A stretch of DNA of 64,000 nt from Echinarachnius parma (Eukaryota; Echinodermata; Echinoidea; Clypeasteroida; Echinarachniidae). Of this stretch, positions 11,290 to 22,800 are shown piece by piece. The number at the start of each line of letters is the position of its first letter. Within the stretch, counting starts at the first letter, position 1. The stretch covers positions 306,568 through 370,567 of the forward strand of contig JBAMJV010003077.1 of NCBI GenBank assembly GCA_037951105.1. Direction: 5' to 3'. Under the pieces are notes generated by a model. The model did no database searches, was not told the origin of the DNA, and saw nothing but the letters and a program-made list of their open reading frames with translations. Made by a program: the position numbers and the translations under genes.

Positions 11290-12760
11290 TACAGTTTTAG
11301 GAAAGTTTGAAAGTATAAAAGTCTAAATCAGTCAGCCTAGATAAGTGGCTTTCTCGGGTTACCTTGGTGCGTTCGCCGCTGGGTGTCTTAACGACAACGA
11401 CACCAACCTGGGTCCAGACTTGATGTTCAGTGTTCTTGGTTGCCTTCCTGATTTTCCAGAATAGATTTGTTCTGGCTTTAGTGAGGTTTTCATTGATGAA
11501 AACTCGGTGAGTGGATGTTGCGTCCTTGATTTTTTTCCGAGCAGCGTAGATTCTCTCACGAACGCCATAGTTCGTGTACTTGATGATGATGTGTCTCCCC
11601 GTTCTTGCCGTCGTTGATCTCCTGTCCTGAAGTTCCCCCAGCTGGTTGGGACGGTCCAAGATGATGACTCCGGTCAACGTCAGCTGCGTTGACCTCGATG
11701 CCGAGATCTCGACGGCATGTTTCTCGTATCAGCTCGGTTGTGTTTTCTCCTAGTCTCTCTTCCACCCCGGAGAATATCAAGCAACTTCTTCGTGAGTACT
11801 GCTCGATGTCATCCATTGCCCCTCTCACCTCCTTCATCTCGTCTTGCAGCGCCACAATTTTCTCTGCTTTCAGCTCCCCCACCTCCTTTTCGAGAGCGAC
11901 AATTCGGGCATCTCGAGACTCGATGTCGAAGTCGAGCGATTGTTTTATTTCGGCGCACAGTGGTTCGTGTATACTGGCAATAATTGTATTGCGTATAGCG
12001 TCTACGAATTAGATGACGAATACATCGTAAGTCAGTAGCTCTCCGATGGGTTCCTTTATTGCTGTAGATAGATCTTAATCGTCCCATTCGTCGTTAAAGG
12101 GAAAGTTGAGTTTTGGTAGAGAGGGCGCTAGACTACTTAATTGGTTTGTGAGGTAATGAAAAACTGAGTGTAAAATTTGAAAGAGCATAATATTTAAACA
12201 ATAAAATCATCTTTGTTTGATCAAAATCGGTTCAGAAACGGCTGAAATATCCATAAATATAACAATTTGTAATAAACCCGGGGCCCCGGGTTTATTAGAG
12301 AATTTTGAACCAGCCGTTAAAAATTCAAAAAAAATGCTTCCTCTTTTAAAAAAGTTACAAAATAGGTATTTAAATAGTTGTTGGTTATTTCTCTATCTAA
12401 TCACTATTTCAACAAAGCATCACATGCACAATATTTTATTCAAAATGGTTGAAACCGATGAGTGTTTAGAGAGCGCCCTCTTACGTTTTAACGGCTCTTT
12501 TTGAATGATAACATGATCTTTACTACGTCATTTGTAATTTTGTGTTCCTTTCTAGTTATAACTATTAGTTTGTAATGTAATGATGCAGGTTTTGGTTACT
12601 AAAATTCAGTTTCACTAAAACTGTACTCTCCTTACCAGAACTCAACTATCCCTTTAAGAATTTCCGCGGCTGTGTTGGTGTCTCTTTTGCACTTTCGTCT
12701 CGGTCGTTCGTCGGGCTGGCCCTCACCCTTGCTTCGATTGACTCGAGTATCGCCCGGCAT
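11290..12760 (-). pseudogene. LINE-1 ORF1 (coiled coil + RRM-like, broken)
   Basis: The start codon is at 12760, followed by a basic N-terminus (MPGDTRVNRSKGEG, then ERPRRKCKRD) up to a TTAA element at 12094-12657. It resumes in the same frame as NDEWDD. A coiled coil (IVALEKEVGELKAEKI near 11900) and an RRM-like block follow (YSRRSCLIFSGVEE), then VDRSHHLG, RHIIIKYTNYGVRERI, VFINENLTKARTNLFW and VVVVKTPSG. This is the layout of L1-type 'Transposase_22' ORF1 proteins, RNA chaperones that coat LINE RNA. Damage includes stops near 12070 and 12010 and a frameshift near 11650-11680. Confidence 0.75.
12094..12657. mobile_element. TTAA-flanked non-autonomous element, copy 3 (in LINE-1 ORF1)
   Basis: TTAA sits at 12094-12097 and 12654-12657. 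The inverted ends are 'aaagggaaagttgagttttg' and the complement of 'aaagggatagttgagttctg'. It shares 'gagagggcgct' and 'aaaactgagtg' blocks with copy 2. Removing it with one TTAA joins ...AAEIL to NDEWDD in frame within LINE-1 ORF1. Confidence 0.88.
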
Positions 12761-13258
12761 TACTGTTCTATACCGCTTTTACTATTGACTATACAACACT
12801 CACAACAAATAAGTACCCCCCTAACATTTTTTCATATATCTCAAAAAAGTATTTTACCGATTTTGATCATTTAAACGGTAATGGATGCGCAATTTTATTA
12901 CGCACAATGTGAGTGGTGAATAGTTGTCTTAGCATTACATTTTCATCATCAAAAAATGATTTTTCTCAAACAAAGTGAAAAAAAAAGTTGCACTTTCAGT
13001 TGTATGTGGCGTAGTGGGTTAACATTGTATACGAGTAAGCATCTTCATTGAAGATGACCCGATACACAAATCTATTATGTAATCCAGTACTACTGCTGCA
13101 TTGTTCTTAGTGACACCATTTTTCAAAAGCATGCATTTTTCTGAAACAATAGGCCTTTCAATATGAGATTGTTTGGGATTAGAGTGGCCGAAGTCATGTC
13201 ATCTTTTAATCTGTATTCGAGTTGGCTTGATTCATGTGTTTTATGGCCGTGTTTGATC
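12761..13258. other. Non-coding flank between LINE-1 and the Tc1-like element
   Basis: This AT-rich stretch probably includes the 5' end of LINE-1 and the left, non-coding part of the Tc1-like element. I could not find a matching inverted repeat on the right side of the transposase, so the left border is not set. Confidence 0.4.
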
Positions 13259-14320
13259 ATGCCGCGCCTAGAAATCTTCAAAAGAGGGAGAGCTACAGCC
13301 TTCCTCGAGGCGGGAGTGCCCGTTTAAGAGGTGGCGAGGAGGCTTGGTGTAACGCCACGGAATATTCGGAGACTCAGGGTGAAGTTTGAGCACACAGGGG
13401 ATGTGAAGGACCTGCCAAGAAGAGGTCGACCTCGAGTGACAACTGTCGGGCAAGACATGTCAATAATCAACAAAGCTGACACCAGGAGGAAATTAACAGG
13501 TACGTGAAATTAAAATCGTTTAAAAGGCACTTTACATAAATTACAGCAATTTTCGTAAATACCACCACAGTTTTTACATTATCTATCACTGTTTTGTTTG
13601 TGTTTTCAGCCAAACAGATCAAAAGGCGATTGCATCGTCGACGAGAACAAGGGCCACATGACATTTCCCTCCAAACTGTGCGGAATCGCCTGCATGAGGT
13701 AAGCCTACGAGCAAGACGCCAGAAGAAGAGGCTGAAGCTCACAGATCGACATCGTCTGGAACGCATTCGATTCGCGAGACGACATCGGAGATGGAGAAGG
13801 CGTCGATTGGCAACCGTACTTTTCAGCGACGAATGCAGGTTCTACCTGAAGAAGATCGATGGGAGAGTGAGAGTTTGGAGAAGGGCAGGTGAGGACCTCC
13901 AACGTCACTGCATCGCGGACATTGAGGGCCCCCAAGTTGGAAGCGTGATGATGTGGGGCGGCATCAGCACACATGGGAAGACAAATCTAGTTCCCATTCC
14001 CGGTCGATTGACCGGCCAACGATATGTTGACGAGGTGTTGGAGCCGCACGTCGTGCCGTATGCAGCAGCCATCGGAGACGAGTTTGTCTTTATGGACGAC
14101 AATGCAGGACCTCATCGTGCTCGAGTTGTAGATCAGTTTCTGGAAGAAAATGGCACTGAGCGCTTGGAATGGCCTGCAAGATCCTCCGACTGCAACCCCA
14201 TCGAGAACCTCTGGGATAACATCAAGCGGAAAGTCAACAAGAAGGTGAAGGAAAATACCTCTTTGGAGAAATTCCAGCGCATTTTGCAGAGGGCCTGGGC
14301 CAACCTGGATCAACTCACTC
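13259..14320 (+). pseudogene. Tc1/mariner-family transposase, two exons, premature stop, 3' truncated
   Basis: Exon 1 (13259-13499) begins MPRLEIFKRGRATAFLEAG and holds the helix-turn-helix DNA-binding region ending in the AT-hook-like GRPR motif near 13428. Codon 23 is TAA (13325-13327). A 110-bp intron (13500-13609) with GTACGT donor and TTTTCAG acceptor joins exon 1 to AKQIKRRLHRRREQG. The DDE domain follows: FSDECRF, then FMDDNAGPHRA, then SDCNPIENLWD, with 34 residues between the second Asp and the Glu (DD34E, the Tc1 signature). Family proteins are about 340 residues. The C-terminus after 'WANLDQ' runs into a CTCA simple repeat, so the last residues and right terminal repeat are lost. 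In-genome transposition is therefore not possible for this copy. Confidence 0.85.
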
Positions 14321-14339
14321 ACTCACTCACTTTCACATG

Positions 14340-14975
14340 CATGCACATACAACGCTGTTAACGGCCACGCGCAGACTAAGATCGCGGCAACTTCTGGCGT
14401 AATGCGGAGTGAATGGTCCGCTGCGAACAGCAGCGTTCAGCTGCAAGTCAATATTTGTCAAAATTAATGCACGACACTCGTGACACGTCTTTATAATTAT
14501 TCTAATAAAAAGATACATAATGCAAATGGTATGGTTGTACATTAACTGAATGACAGAACTGCATATTATCGTCTCAGATTACTCTGAATTATGCACAGAA
14601 ATATCATAAACATAATGATTGAAATGATTTGATGAGGAGTTTCGACATTTTCATTGACATTTGTTTGACCATTTTGTGCATGTATGTCTAGTCTTAGTAA
14701 CAAGTGCTTGCAATTTTGAAAATCTTGATTAAACACTCACGTCACGTTTTGGTAAACGCTACTATTCGTGTTTTACCGGCGTGGAAAACAACGAAATGTA
14801 GGGCCTACACTTCATAAATTAAAGTCACATGTTTCATGAAATAGTGCAAAATGTGAACGTGATACGTGACTATTCGTTGCAAGCCCTTATTTTAAGCTAA
14901 AATCAATAGTGTGAATGAGGTAAAATATAAATCGCAATCTCGGAAGGGCAAGATAGTAATTAAAACAGCATGATA
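14340..14975. other. No recognisable feature
   Basis: This is mixed-composition, non-coding sequence after the truncated transposase. I see no inverted repeats, RNA gene or exon. Confidence 0.4.
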
Positions 14976-14979
14976 GGTG

Positions 14980-15371
14980 GGATACAATGATAAAGATGGG
15001 ATTCCCTAGCCACAGAGTAGGATAGATCAAGAACCTGAATCAGGACCAAGACACTATAGTGAGAACAAGTGGTGGGGATACTGAGTGGTTTGTAATTGTC
15101 ATAGGTGTACGTCATGGCTGTATCTCCAAACCTCTATAATATATATTCTGAGGATATTATGAGACATACACTGGAGGATTACAATGGAGGAGTGAAATTT
15201 GGAGGGACGAAGAGCAGAAACTGGAGGTATGCGGATGAGACTACTATATTTTGCCGCAGTAGAGTGGAGCACATTGACAATTATTGAATCGTAGTGAAAA
15301 GGCGAGTGAAGTGAGAGGTCTCATATTGAACACTAAAAAAAACAAAATAATGAAAATCGTCAAAGACAGCA
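14980..15371 (+). pseudogene. RTE-clade LINE, reverse transcriptase fragment (left half of split copy)
   Basis: The frames read TSGGDTEWF, then GVRHGC (usually GVRQGC), SPNLYNIYSEDIMRHTLED, GGVKFGG, NWRYADETTIF and GLILNTKK. This is the RT palm to thumb region of RTE/BovB-type elements. The YADD catalytic box is changed to YADE, and there is a frameshift near 15105 and a stop near 15286. The same LINE continues at 25382 after about 10 kb of inserted DNA. The 4-bp AGCA at 15368-15371 is repeated at 25378-25381. Confidence 0.75.
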
Positions 15372-15624
15372 CTGCCGTCCCAAGGAAAAACGCAGTATCT
15401 ACACAAATCGGCGTTTTCTAGAAACTGAGATATTGACCATTTTGTGTTTTTGACATAGCCGCTCGGAAATAATAAACTTGTGAAGATTACTTTAGTGTGT
15501 GATTATAGGCTATATAGGTGTCCATTTTCCTTCATACATGATAAATTGAATTTTTCGTTTATTTTTGAGATTTTCGTGAAAATGTAGATACTTTGGGAAA
15601 ATCCCTAGTTCTTGACCAATTTCC

Positions 15625-16868
15625 CTAAGGAAAAACGCAGTATCTACATAGAAATTCGGAGGGTGATGAATTATGCCTTACATTATGGATAAACCAATGG
15701 TAAATGTTTCGGCATATATTCTGTATGTAAAATAACATACCTTAAAGGGAAAAAAGTTTAATTAATAAAAAAGCGCCCTCTCTAGGCGAGTCACACTTTT
15801 CGTAAAAAAGGGACTTATCAGGCCACATTTCACCAATGAAAGGAAATACGAAGCGTATATGTTATTCATTAACCACGCACGAATGTTTGTTTATACAGTA
15901 CATTCGTTATGAAAGTGTATATTAGTTAAAGGTGAACACAACTTTGAAATTATAAAGAGCGCCCTCTCTTATCAAGTCTCAAGTTACTTTAAATATGGAA
16001 TAATGTTACATGCTCCCAAAACGGTGCATGATCGATTTCCCCAAGGAAAAAAGCAGTATCTACATATAAATTTGGAGGGTGATGAATTATTCCTTACGTT
16101 ATGGATAAACCAATCGAAAATGTTTCAGTATATATTCTGTATATAAGTTTAAATACTTTAAAGGGAAAAAAGTTTAATTAATAAAAAAAGCGCCCTCTCT
16201 GGGCGCGTCACACTTTTCTTTAAAAAGGTACTTATCAGGCCACATTTCCCAAATAAAAGGAAATACGATGCGTGAATGTTATTCATTAACCACGCACAAA
16301 TGTGTGTTTATACATTCGTTATAAAGGTGTATATAAGTTAAAGGAAAAACAAAACTTTGAAATGATAAAGAGTGCCCTCTCTTATCAAGTCTCAAGTTAC
16401 TTTAAATACGGAATAATGTTACATGCTCCCAAAACGGTGCGTGATCGATTTCCCCAAGGAAAAACGCAGTATCTACATAGAAATTCTGAGGGTGATAAAT
16501 TATTCCTTACGTTATCGATAAACCAATCGAAAATGTTTCGGCATATATTCTGTATGTATGTTAACATACTTTAAATGAAAAAAAACAGCTCACAATTGAT
16601 TTTAAAAACGCCCTCTCTGAGCAAGTCACACTTTTCTTAAAAAGGGGGCTTATCAGGCCGCATTTCCCCAATGAAAAGAAATAAGAAGCGTAAATGTTAT
16701 TGATTAACCAAGCACAATTATATTTGTTTATATATTCGATATGAACGTTTACTTACATTAAAGGAGAATACAACTTTTAATTTATAAAGAGCGCCCTTTC
16801 TGAGCACGTATAAAGTTACTTTAAAGATGGAATAATGTACATGCTCGCAAAGCGGTGCAAGAACAATA
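15625..16868 (+). repeat. Tandem array, three units of about 413-417 bp
   Basis: Unit starts are at about 15625, 16038 and 16452, with a fourth partial start at 16869. Each opens with 'aaggaaaaacgcagtatcta' or a close variant, then 'attc.gagggtgatgaatta'. Each unit has two internal half-repeats marked by 'gcgccctctct'. Units are similar but not identical. No protein is encoded. Confidence 0.85.
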
Positions 16869-17273
16869 CCCCCAAGGAAAAACGCAGTATCTACAAAGAA
16901 ATCAGAAATATAAATGTAAGTGATAATTAAAGTAAAAGCGATTTGTTATAACAAACTAGATGATCATGCTGCTGTTTGTCATTGTAAGCAAATTCGAAGA
17001 GACTAGGTCTAGTCTAGAGCAATAGAGTGGGGCTTATAAAAGCGAGTAGACTGTGCTTTGTTTTGTTTTTAATTTGCTAATGTTTCTAATTTGAACCAGC
17101 AGCTCCCCCCGACTCAATTCAAACATCTTAAAGATTAAAATGAAGACAGTAACACAGTAAATATTCTTGCTAATCCATGCTGGCACTGCAGAGCTTAATT
17201 CAGTAGAAGATTAGGACTGCATTAATGTACATATTGCATGTATATTATGCAGTGTGCATTACAATCACATGCA

Positions 17274-17888
17274 TTAAAGGGAGAGATCCACTTTTGCAAG
17301 CCAAAATTCAAAAGTTGCGAGGTTATTGTCTTATATGAAAGGAAATGTCATTTAATAGCATGCCTGAAAAAATTAGGGCTTGAAATCTCTTTTTCGTGGA
17401 GTTATAGACCTAAAACTGAATAAACTGAGGGACGTCGGTTAATTAGGTACATACGTATTTTCGGCCGGTGAGTAGGCTACATAGATTTCACGGAGTGCCA
17501 GATCGGTATGTATGACCCCTACGTGACCCGCGCTAGCTACGTGACCCGCGCATAAGTACTAATGTGTGAGCGTTTTCCAAGCAAAATACCCAGACATCGC
17601 TTAAACTGACTACATGTAATTATATATTCTTTCTTTTTGAGATCTTTTTCCGTGACATACGTTAACAAATGTCGGCTTCACAATACATTTACGAGAATTA
17701 GTACTATATTGTTGTAATATTATGCTAAATCATGTTTTTTTTTCTTTTATTGACCGATATATAGTTTAAATGGAGGGACGCATTCGTTTTTCATTCGTAG
17801 AATCCTTTTTGCGTGTTACATTGATCCCCATCCGTCAACTAATAGCTGTTCAGAGTGACGTTTTGTAAACGTGGACCTGTCCCTTTAA
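17274..17888. mobile_element. TTAA-flanked non-autonomous element, second family, copy 1
   Basis: TTAA sits at both ends, with inverted ends 'aaagggagagatccactttt' and the complement of 'aaagggacaggtccacgttt'. It is the same family as 39525-40157 and 54394-55017, in opposite orientation. The duplicated paralogous segment at 18480-18855 reads 'catTTAAcacactgc' with no insertion, an empty site matching this one exactly. Confidence 0.88.
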
Positions 17889-18479
17889 CACACTGCACAG
17901 CATCATATCAATGCCGCGCGCAGTCAGTCTGTGCATTGTGTGCATGTGGCCGGGGTACACGCACTTTCATGCATACTTGAATAGCCTTTGTCACAAACTC
18001 TGCACTTTATAGAAGAATGTTGGACGCATTGTAAAAGCACTTAGATGTTAAGTGTGCTTCAATATTGTGTGCTTCATAATTCATATAATTAATGACATTT
18101 GTTTGTACAAGATATAACTATTCTAAATGCGCATTATTCATATTGTCTGCATATAAATAATTTGTGCGTCTTGTCCCGAGACTAGCTATGTAGATACTGT
18201 GTTTTTCCTTGGGGAAAGTCGAGGTTGACTGTAGATACTGCGTTTGAGGGTTGGGAAAAAATGGTGTTCCGAAACTTTTTTCAGAAAACTGAATGTATCA
18301 CATGAAAGAGCATAATTGTTTATTGAGTATTTTTCTGCAAAAAAAGTGAAAATCAACAAAAATGTCAGATACTGCGTTTTTCCTTGGGACGGCAGAGCAG
18401 CTGCCGTAATTGCCGGCCTGGCCTGATATTTAGGCTAAATATGCCTCTACTCTATAGTCTGCATGAAGACTAGTCATAT

Positions 18480-18855
18480 TTAGGACTAGGACTATAGGTT
18501 TGGTCTAGAGCAATAGAGTGGGTCATATAAAAGCGAGTAGACCGTGCTTTGTTTTTGTTTTTGTTTTTCTAATGTTTCTAATTTGAACCAGCAGAATCCC
18601 TCAACTCAATTCAAATATCTTAAAGATTAAAATGAAGACAGTATTATAGTAACTTTTCTTGCTAATTCATGCTGGCACTGCAGAGCTTAATTTTAATAGA
18701 AGATTAGGACTGCATTACTGTACATAACTTAATTGCATGTGTATGCGTTAAAATCACATGCCATTAACACACTGCATAGCATAGCATTCATATGCCGTGC
18801 GCGCGCAGTCAGTCTGTGCATTGTGTGAATGCGGCCGAGGTACACGCACTTTGTT
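18480..18855 (+). repeat. Direct duplicate of 16985-17276 joined to 17889-17965
   Basis: It starts at 'ggtctagagcaatagagtgg' and runs through 'ctggcactgcagagcttaa' to 'ggtacacgcacttt' with about 85-90% identity by eye. It lacks the TTAA insertion. Together with 24990-25377 it looks like a second copy of the right part of the 15372-18395 element, later opened by LINE-2 and other DNA. Confidence 0.7.
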
Positions 18856-19470
18856 GTTGTTATTTAATTTTTATGGCGATTAGTCAATGGTGACTATTGT
18901 CGCCAACTACCATACATTTTTTTTAAATTTAAAATTAAATTTCTATGCATTTATATCATCAATATTTATATATACAAGTATGCATTTATTTTGTCTATTT
19001 TCTCTTTTTTTTCACACATAATATAAATAATAGGTTTTTTTGACAAATCTTCAAGGCATACAAGAATGATCGAGGCATGGCCAGGAGCTACATCTAGATA
19101 TCCTAAATATATCTCCATGGCTTGAGAATACATACAATTGGGCGATCCCACCACTGTCCAAATGTAATTAGCAACACTGATCCCTCCCCTGTCACATGAT
19201 GCCGTCTTACCAGCCCTCAAAGTACGTTTCTTAGGCTTTCGGGGTACGCACCCCTCTGTTCACTCGCATAATACTGTCGAGGATCAGAGAAGGCGACATA
19301 CACCTAGGTCACTCTGGCATAGAGAGGGGGGCGTTAGCCTTACACAAGGAAACAAAAACAAAATGTAGCGCGATCGCACACTTATATGCTCTCGGCCTCA
19401 TCCAAGTCAGGTTTTTATCAAGCAAAGCATTGTGGGCTCACACTAAATAACGTGCAGTGCAGTGGGTGCA
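18856..19470 (+). other. Unassigned segment with a possible gypsy integrase remnant
   Basis: At about 19244-19350 a plus-strand frame reads FTRIILSRIREGDIHLGHSG, then IERGALALHKET. It resembles the HHCC zinc-binding region of LTR-retrotransposon (gypsy-type) integrase, where 'IH.GH.GI.' follows a 'LR..IL..IHEGH' segment. The match is short and has no partner motifs, so it is weak. Nothing else in this stretch was recognised. Confidence 0.25.
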
Positions 19471-19865
19471 AACATAATAATAATAATAATAATAGTAAAT
19501 TGGTATGACAAAAAACGAACCAAAGACAAACAGACCATTACAGTGTATATTATAATATTTTACAGAAACATAAAACTAATATTATGCTTACACGAAAGTT
19601 TGCTGTATAGCGAATCGTTGTGTCCTTTGTACAAAACGGACAATAGCCGCTTGAACATGTATATCTGTGGATTTTAGAATCATTTTCATATCATTTTCAA
19701 AAATGTTAATTTCAACGAACATCATTTCCCTGTGGGGTGAATCCCAAGTTTATATAAATCAAAATGAAGGCCTAAAATTCCCAAACGTAGTCTTCTGAAA
19801 ATCTTTTCAGATTGTCTATTTAAATTACACAAAACCTGTTGTTTAACAAATGGCTGTATTTCTTT

Positions 19866-22800
19866 TTAAAAATAATTAGAATCTTCCCATCGACGTTGCC
19901 ATGTATTTACGGCTCGTTCATTTAAAATTGTCTTTAATTCTGAAAGAGCAAGACCATTACGTATTTCAATATCTTTATATAAAGCTTGTTTTGCATAGTA
20001 ATCCACCATTTCATTTCCATTTACTCCGCAGTGACTCGGTATCCATTCAAAAAAGATATCTTTACCTGTCTTATCTAAATTTGTAAGAATACTCACAATC
20101 TCTAATACAAATGATTCTGAAATTTTATTATTTTGTAACGCCATGAGTGAGCTCAAAGAATCTGAAAAGATTACCACTCCAACATACACTTCAACAGACT
20201 GTAACCAATCCAGAGCTAAAGCGATTGCTGCCAATTCTGCTCTATATGATGATGTAAAATCTGTAAGTCTTTTCGACTGTGAGTATGAAAAGGCCGGTAC
20301 ATAAAAAGCCGCTGAGCATCTCCCTGAACCGGGTGCCTTTGAACCATCCGTGAATATGTGCAATTGTGCTGACCATTTCTTTTGAATTAATTCAATACTT
20401 TTTTGTTGAAGGTAGGCTGGGTTGTTATCCTTTGTGAATTCTTGACTCAATTCAATAGATATGTGTGCTGGGCTAAGAAGCCACGGAGGTAGTGGAGATG
20501 ACAAAAAAGGTTCAACAGAGACACTATCGATATTACTTATTCTGCATGCAAAAGGTCTATTTCCTGCTTTACATTTCATAATTAATTTCACTTGCCAATC
20601 TGGCCGAAAAACTTTTAACAATGGGTGATCTAAGTGTCTCTGCAAACTAAATTTATATTTTTCTGTCATAAAATTTCTTCTAATGTCCAGAGGCATTTCT
20701 CCCATTTCGACTTGCAAAGATGCTAATGGCGTTGAAGGGAGTGCACCGGCACATATCCGAAGTGCTTGAAATTGAATTGAGTTAAGAGGTTTTTTTGACC
20801 GTGTCAGAGGCGCTATTATATGCCTCACATCCATAATCCAAAAGAGGTCGTATCATTGCTCTGTATACCATTAAGAGAGATTTCGATGAGCTTCCCCATT
20901 CCGTGTTTGTTAAAGTTCTAAGTATATTTAATTTCCTTTTACATCTTAGTACTATATTCTCAATATGTTTTTGCCAAGTAAGGTGTTTATCAAATATAAT
21001 TCCTAAAAATCGTTGACTTTCTTTAAACATTAAATCTTCATCATTTATTTTCAAAATAGGATATTCTACATGTATACTTCTAGTAAACAAGACAGGAACT
21101 GTTTTGTGTACTGATAACTTAAATCTCCATTTATGGAACCAATTTTGTAATATTCCAATATAATTCTGTAGTTGTTCTGTCATATCAAATAAATTCATCC
21201 CTGAAATCCAAACAGCGCAGTCATCTGCATACAAAGATATTTGTATTCCGGGGACGACAGGGATATCTTTCATCATAATATTAAATAACAGCGGGCTTAA
21301 AGCACTTCCCTGTGGAAGCCCATTACATTGTTCATATATTTGTGACTTTGTTTGTCCCACTTTTACCTGAAAGGTGCGATTTTCAAGATAATGTTCTAAA
21401 AAAGTATACATTTTTCCTCTTATTCCAATTTGTGCTAATTTAAACATCAATCCTTCAATCCATAATTTATCATACGCCTTTTCTATATCTAGAAACAAGG
21501 CTAAAGTATGAAGTCCTGTATTTAAATTTGTTTGTATAGAATTTTCTAATTCAACTATATTGTCCACTATATTGCGTCCTTTTCGAAAACCACTCATAAA
21601 AGGAGGCAAAATATTGTGTTTTTCAACAAACCAATATAGTCTTTCCTTTGTCATTTTTCCAATATCTTACTCATGCACGACATTAAAGCTATTGGTCGAT
21701 AGGAAGACAATTCTTGTGATTGTTTACCTTGTTTCCGTATAGGAACAATAATAGAGTGCTTCAATTGTTTAGGAATAACTTCAGAATTCCAACAAATATT
21801 CAAAACCTTCAAAAACAATAACTTACTTGTGGCAGACAGATTTTTATAGACTACATATGGAATTTTGTCCTGACCAGGGGCCGATTGCTTACAATTGTCT
21901 AAAGCTTTACTTAACTCTTGAATAGTAAAGTCTGTATCCAAAACATTAGTCAAACCGTCATTTTGTAATGTGGGCAATATTTGTTTATTCAAAATATTTT
22001 GACTAGATGTCTGGAAATATTTCCCTAAAGCATCGGCCTTTTCCTGGTCAGTTACAAATTGTTTATCTTCTTGAACAAGTATTGGCAATTTTTTAGGGGA
22101 GGTAACTTTAACACCATTCAATTTTTTTATGCAAGTCCAAATCTTAGATCTGACATAAAACGATCCATCTTTTGACAAAAACCCTTCCAATATTTTCGTT
22201 CCGCATTTCGTAACATTTTCTGGGCTTGTCCTTTCTTTTTTAAATAATCATCCAAACTTTCAACAGAAATACAACGAGATAGTTTATTACAGGCTCGATT
22301 TCTTTCTTTAATAGCTTGTGTGCAGTCTAAAGTCCACCAAAAGACCGATTCATGTTTTTTCTCTGTTTTATTTACAGGCAAAGTCTCTTTTATTGCCTTT
22401 TTTAAATATTTCATAAACATTTCATATGTCTTTTGGACGTCATTTTGTACAATTAATTCTGCACATAATATTTCCTCACATTTGCCTGCAAAAGTTGCCC
22501 AATTCATATTTTTAAAGGACCAATGATCTTCATCATCTTGTCCTTTAAGACCAGAAACTGGGGGGTTGTCCAAATCAGGCCTCTCGGGTTGATCTGATTG
22601 CACATGAATTATAATACAAAAATGGTCACTTCCAAAAGTGTTAGGAGTAACCTCCCATAAACATCTACTTCCCAAGTTTGGGGAGACAAAACTTAAATCC
22701 AAACTTGAAAGTTTTCCTGAATGTGGGTCTATTCTAGTTCCCATTCCATCATTAAGAAGAATTAAATCATGGTCCATTACAAACTGATCTACTATTTTTC

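Larger units (their letters stand above)
6300..12760 (-). mobile_element. LINE-1: Jockey/CR1-group LINE interrupted by three DNA elements
   Basis: On the minus strand this single LINE copy can be followed from an ORF1 start codon at 12760, through ORF1 (to about 11290), the endonuclease part of ORF2 (about 11170-9645) and the reverse transcriptase and C-terminal parts (8466-6376). It is interrupted by TTAA elements at 12094-12657 and 9871-10410 and by a third inverted-repeat element at 8417-9643. Without those it would be about 4.1 kb. It carries several in-frame stops and frameshifts and is not functional. It lies in the large intron of the ACSBG-like gene. The clade is judged from the ORF1 type (coiled coil plus RRM-like) and RT motifs and could be refined by phylogeny. 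Confidence 0.8.
15372..18395. mobile_element. Terminal-inverted-repeat element with internal 413-bp tandem array
   Basis: A 29-bp perfect terminal inverted repeat (starting 'ctgccgtcccaaggaaa') occupies 15372-15400 and 18367-18395. AGCA flanks both ends (15368-15371 and 18396-18399). The inner part of the terminal repeat, 'aacgcagtatctac', recurs in direct orientation at the start of each tandem unit (near 15631, 16045, 16459 and 16876) and inverted near 18188. It has no transposase frame. A TTAA element is nested at 17274-17888. A related right end, missing about 18 bp of terminal repeat, occurs at 24990-25377. Confidence 0.75.

Noticed and set aside
15625-16868. A CRISPR-like array.
   Set aside because: The repeats are 413 bp long, contiguous and without unique spacers: a tandem satellite. 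The 31283-31450 array is likewise a minisatellite without spacers.
18966-19220. An 84-codon minus-strand frame, MRAGKTASCDRGGISVANYI and on.
   Set aside because: I found no family match or splice context. It lies between transposons.
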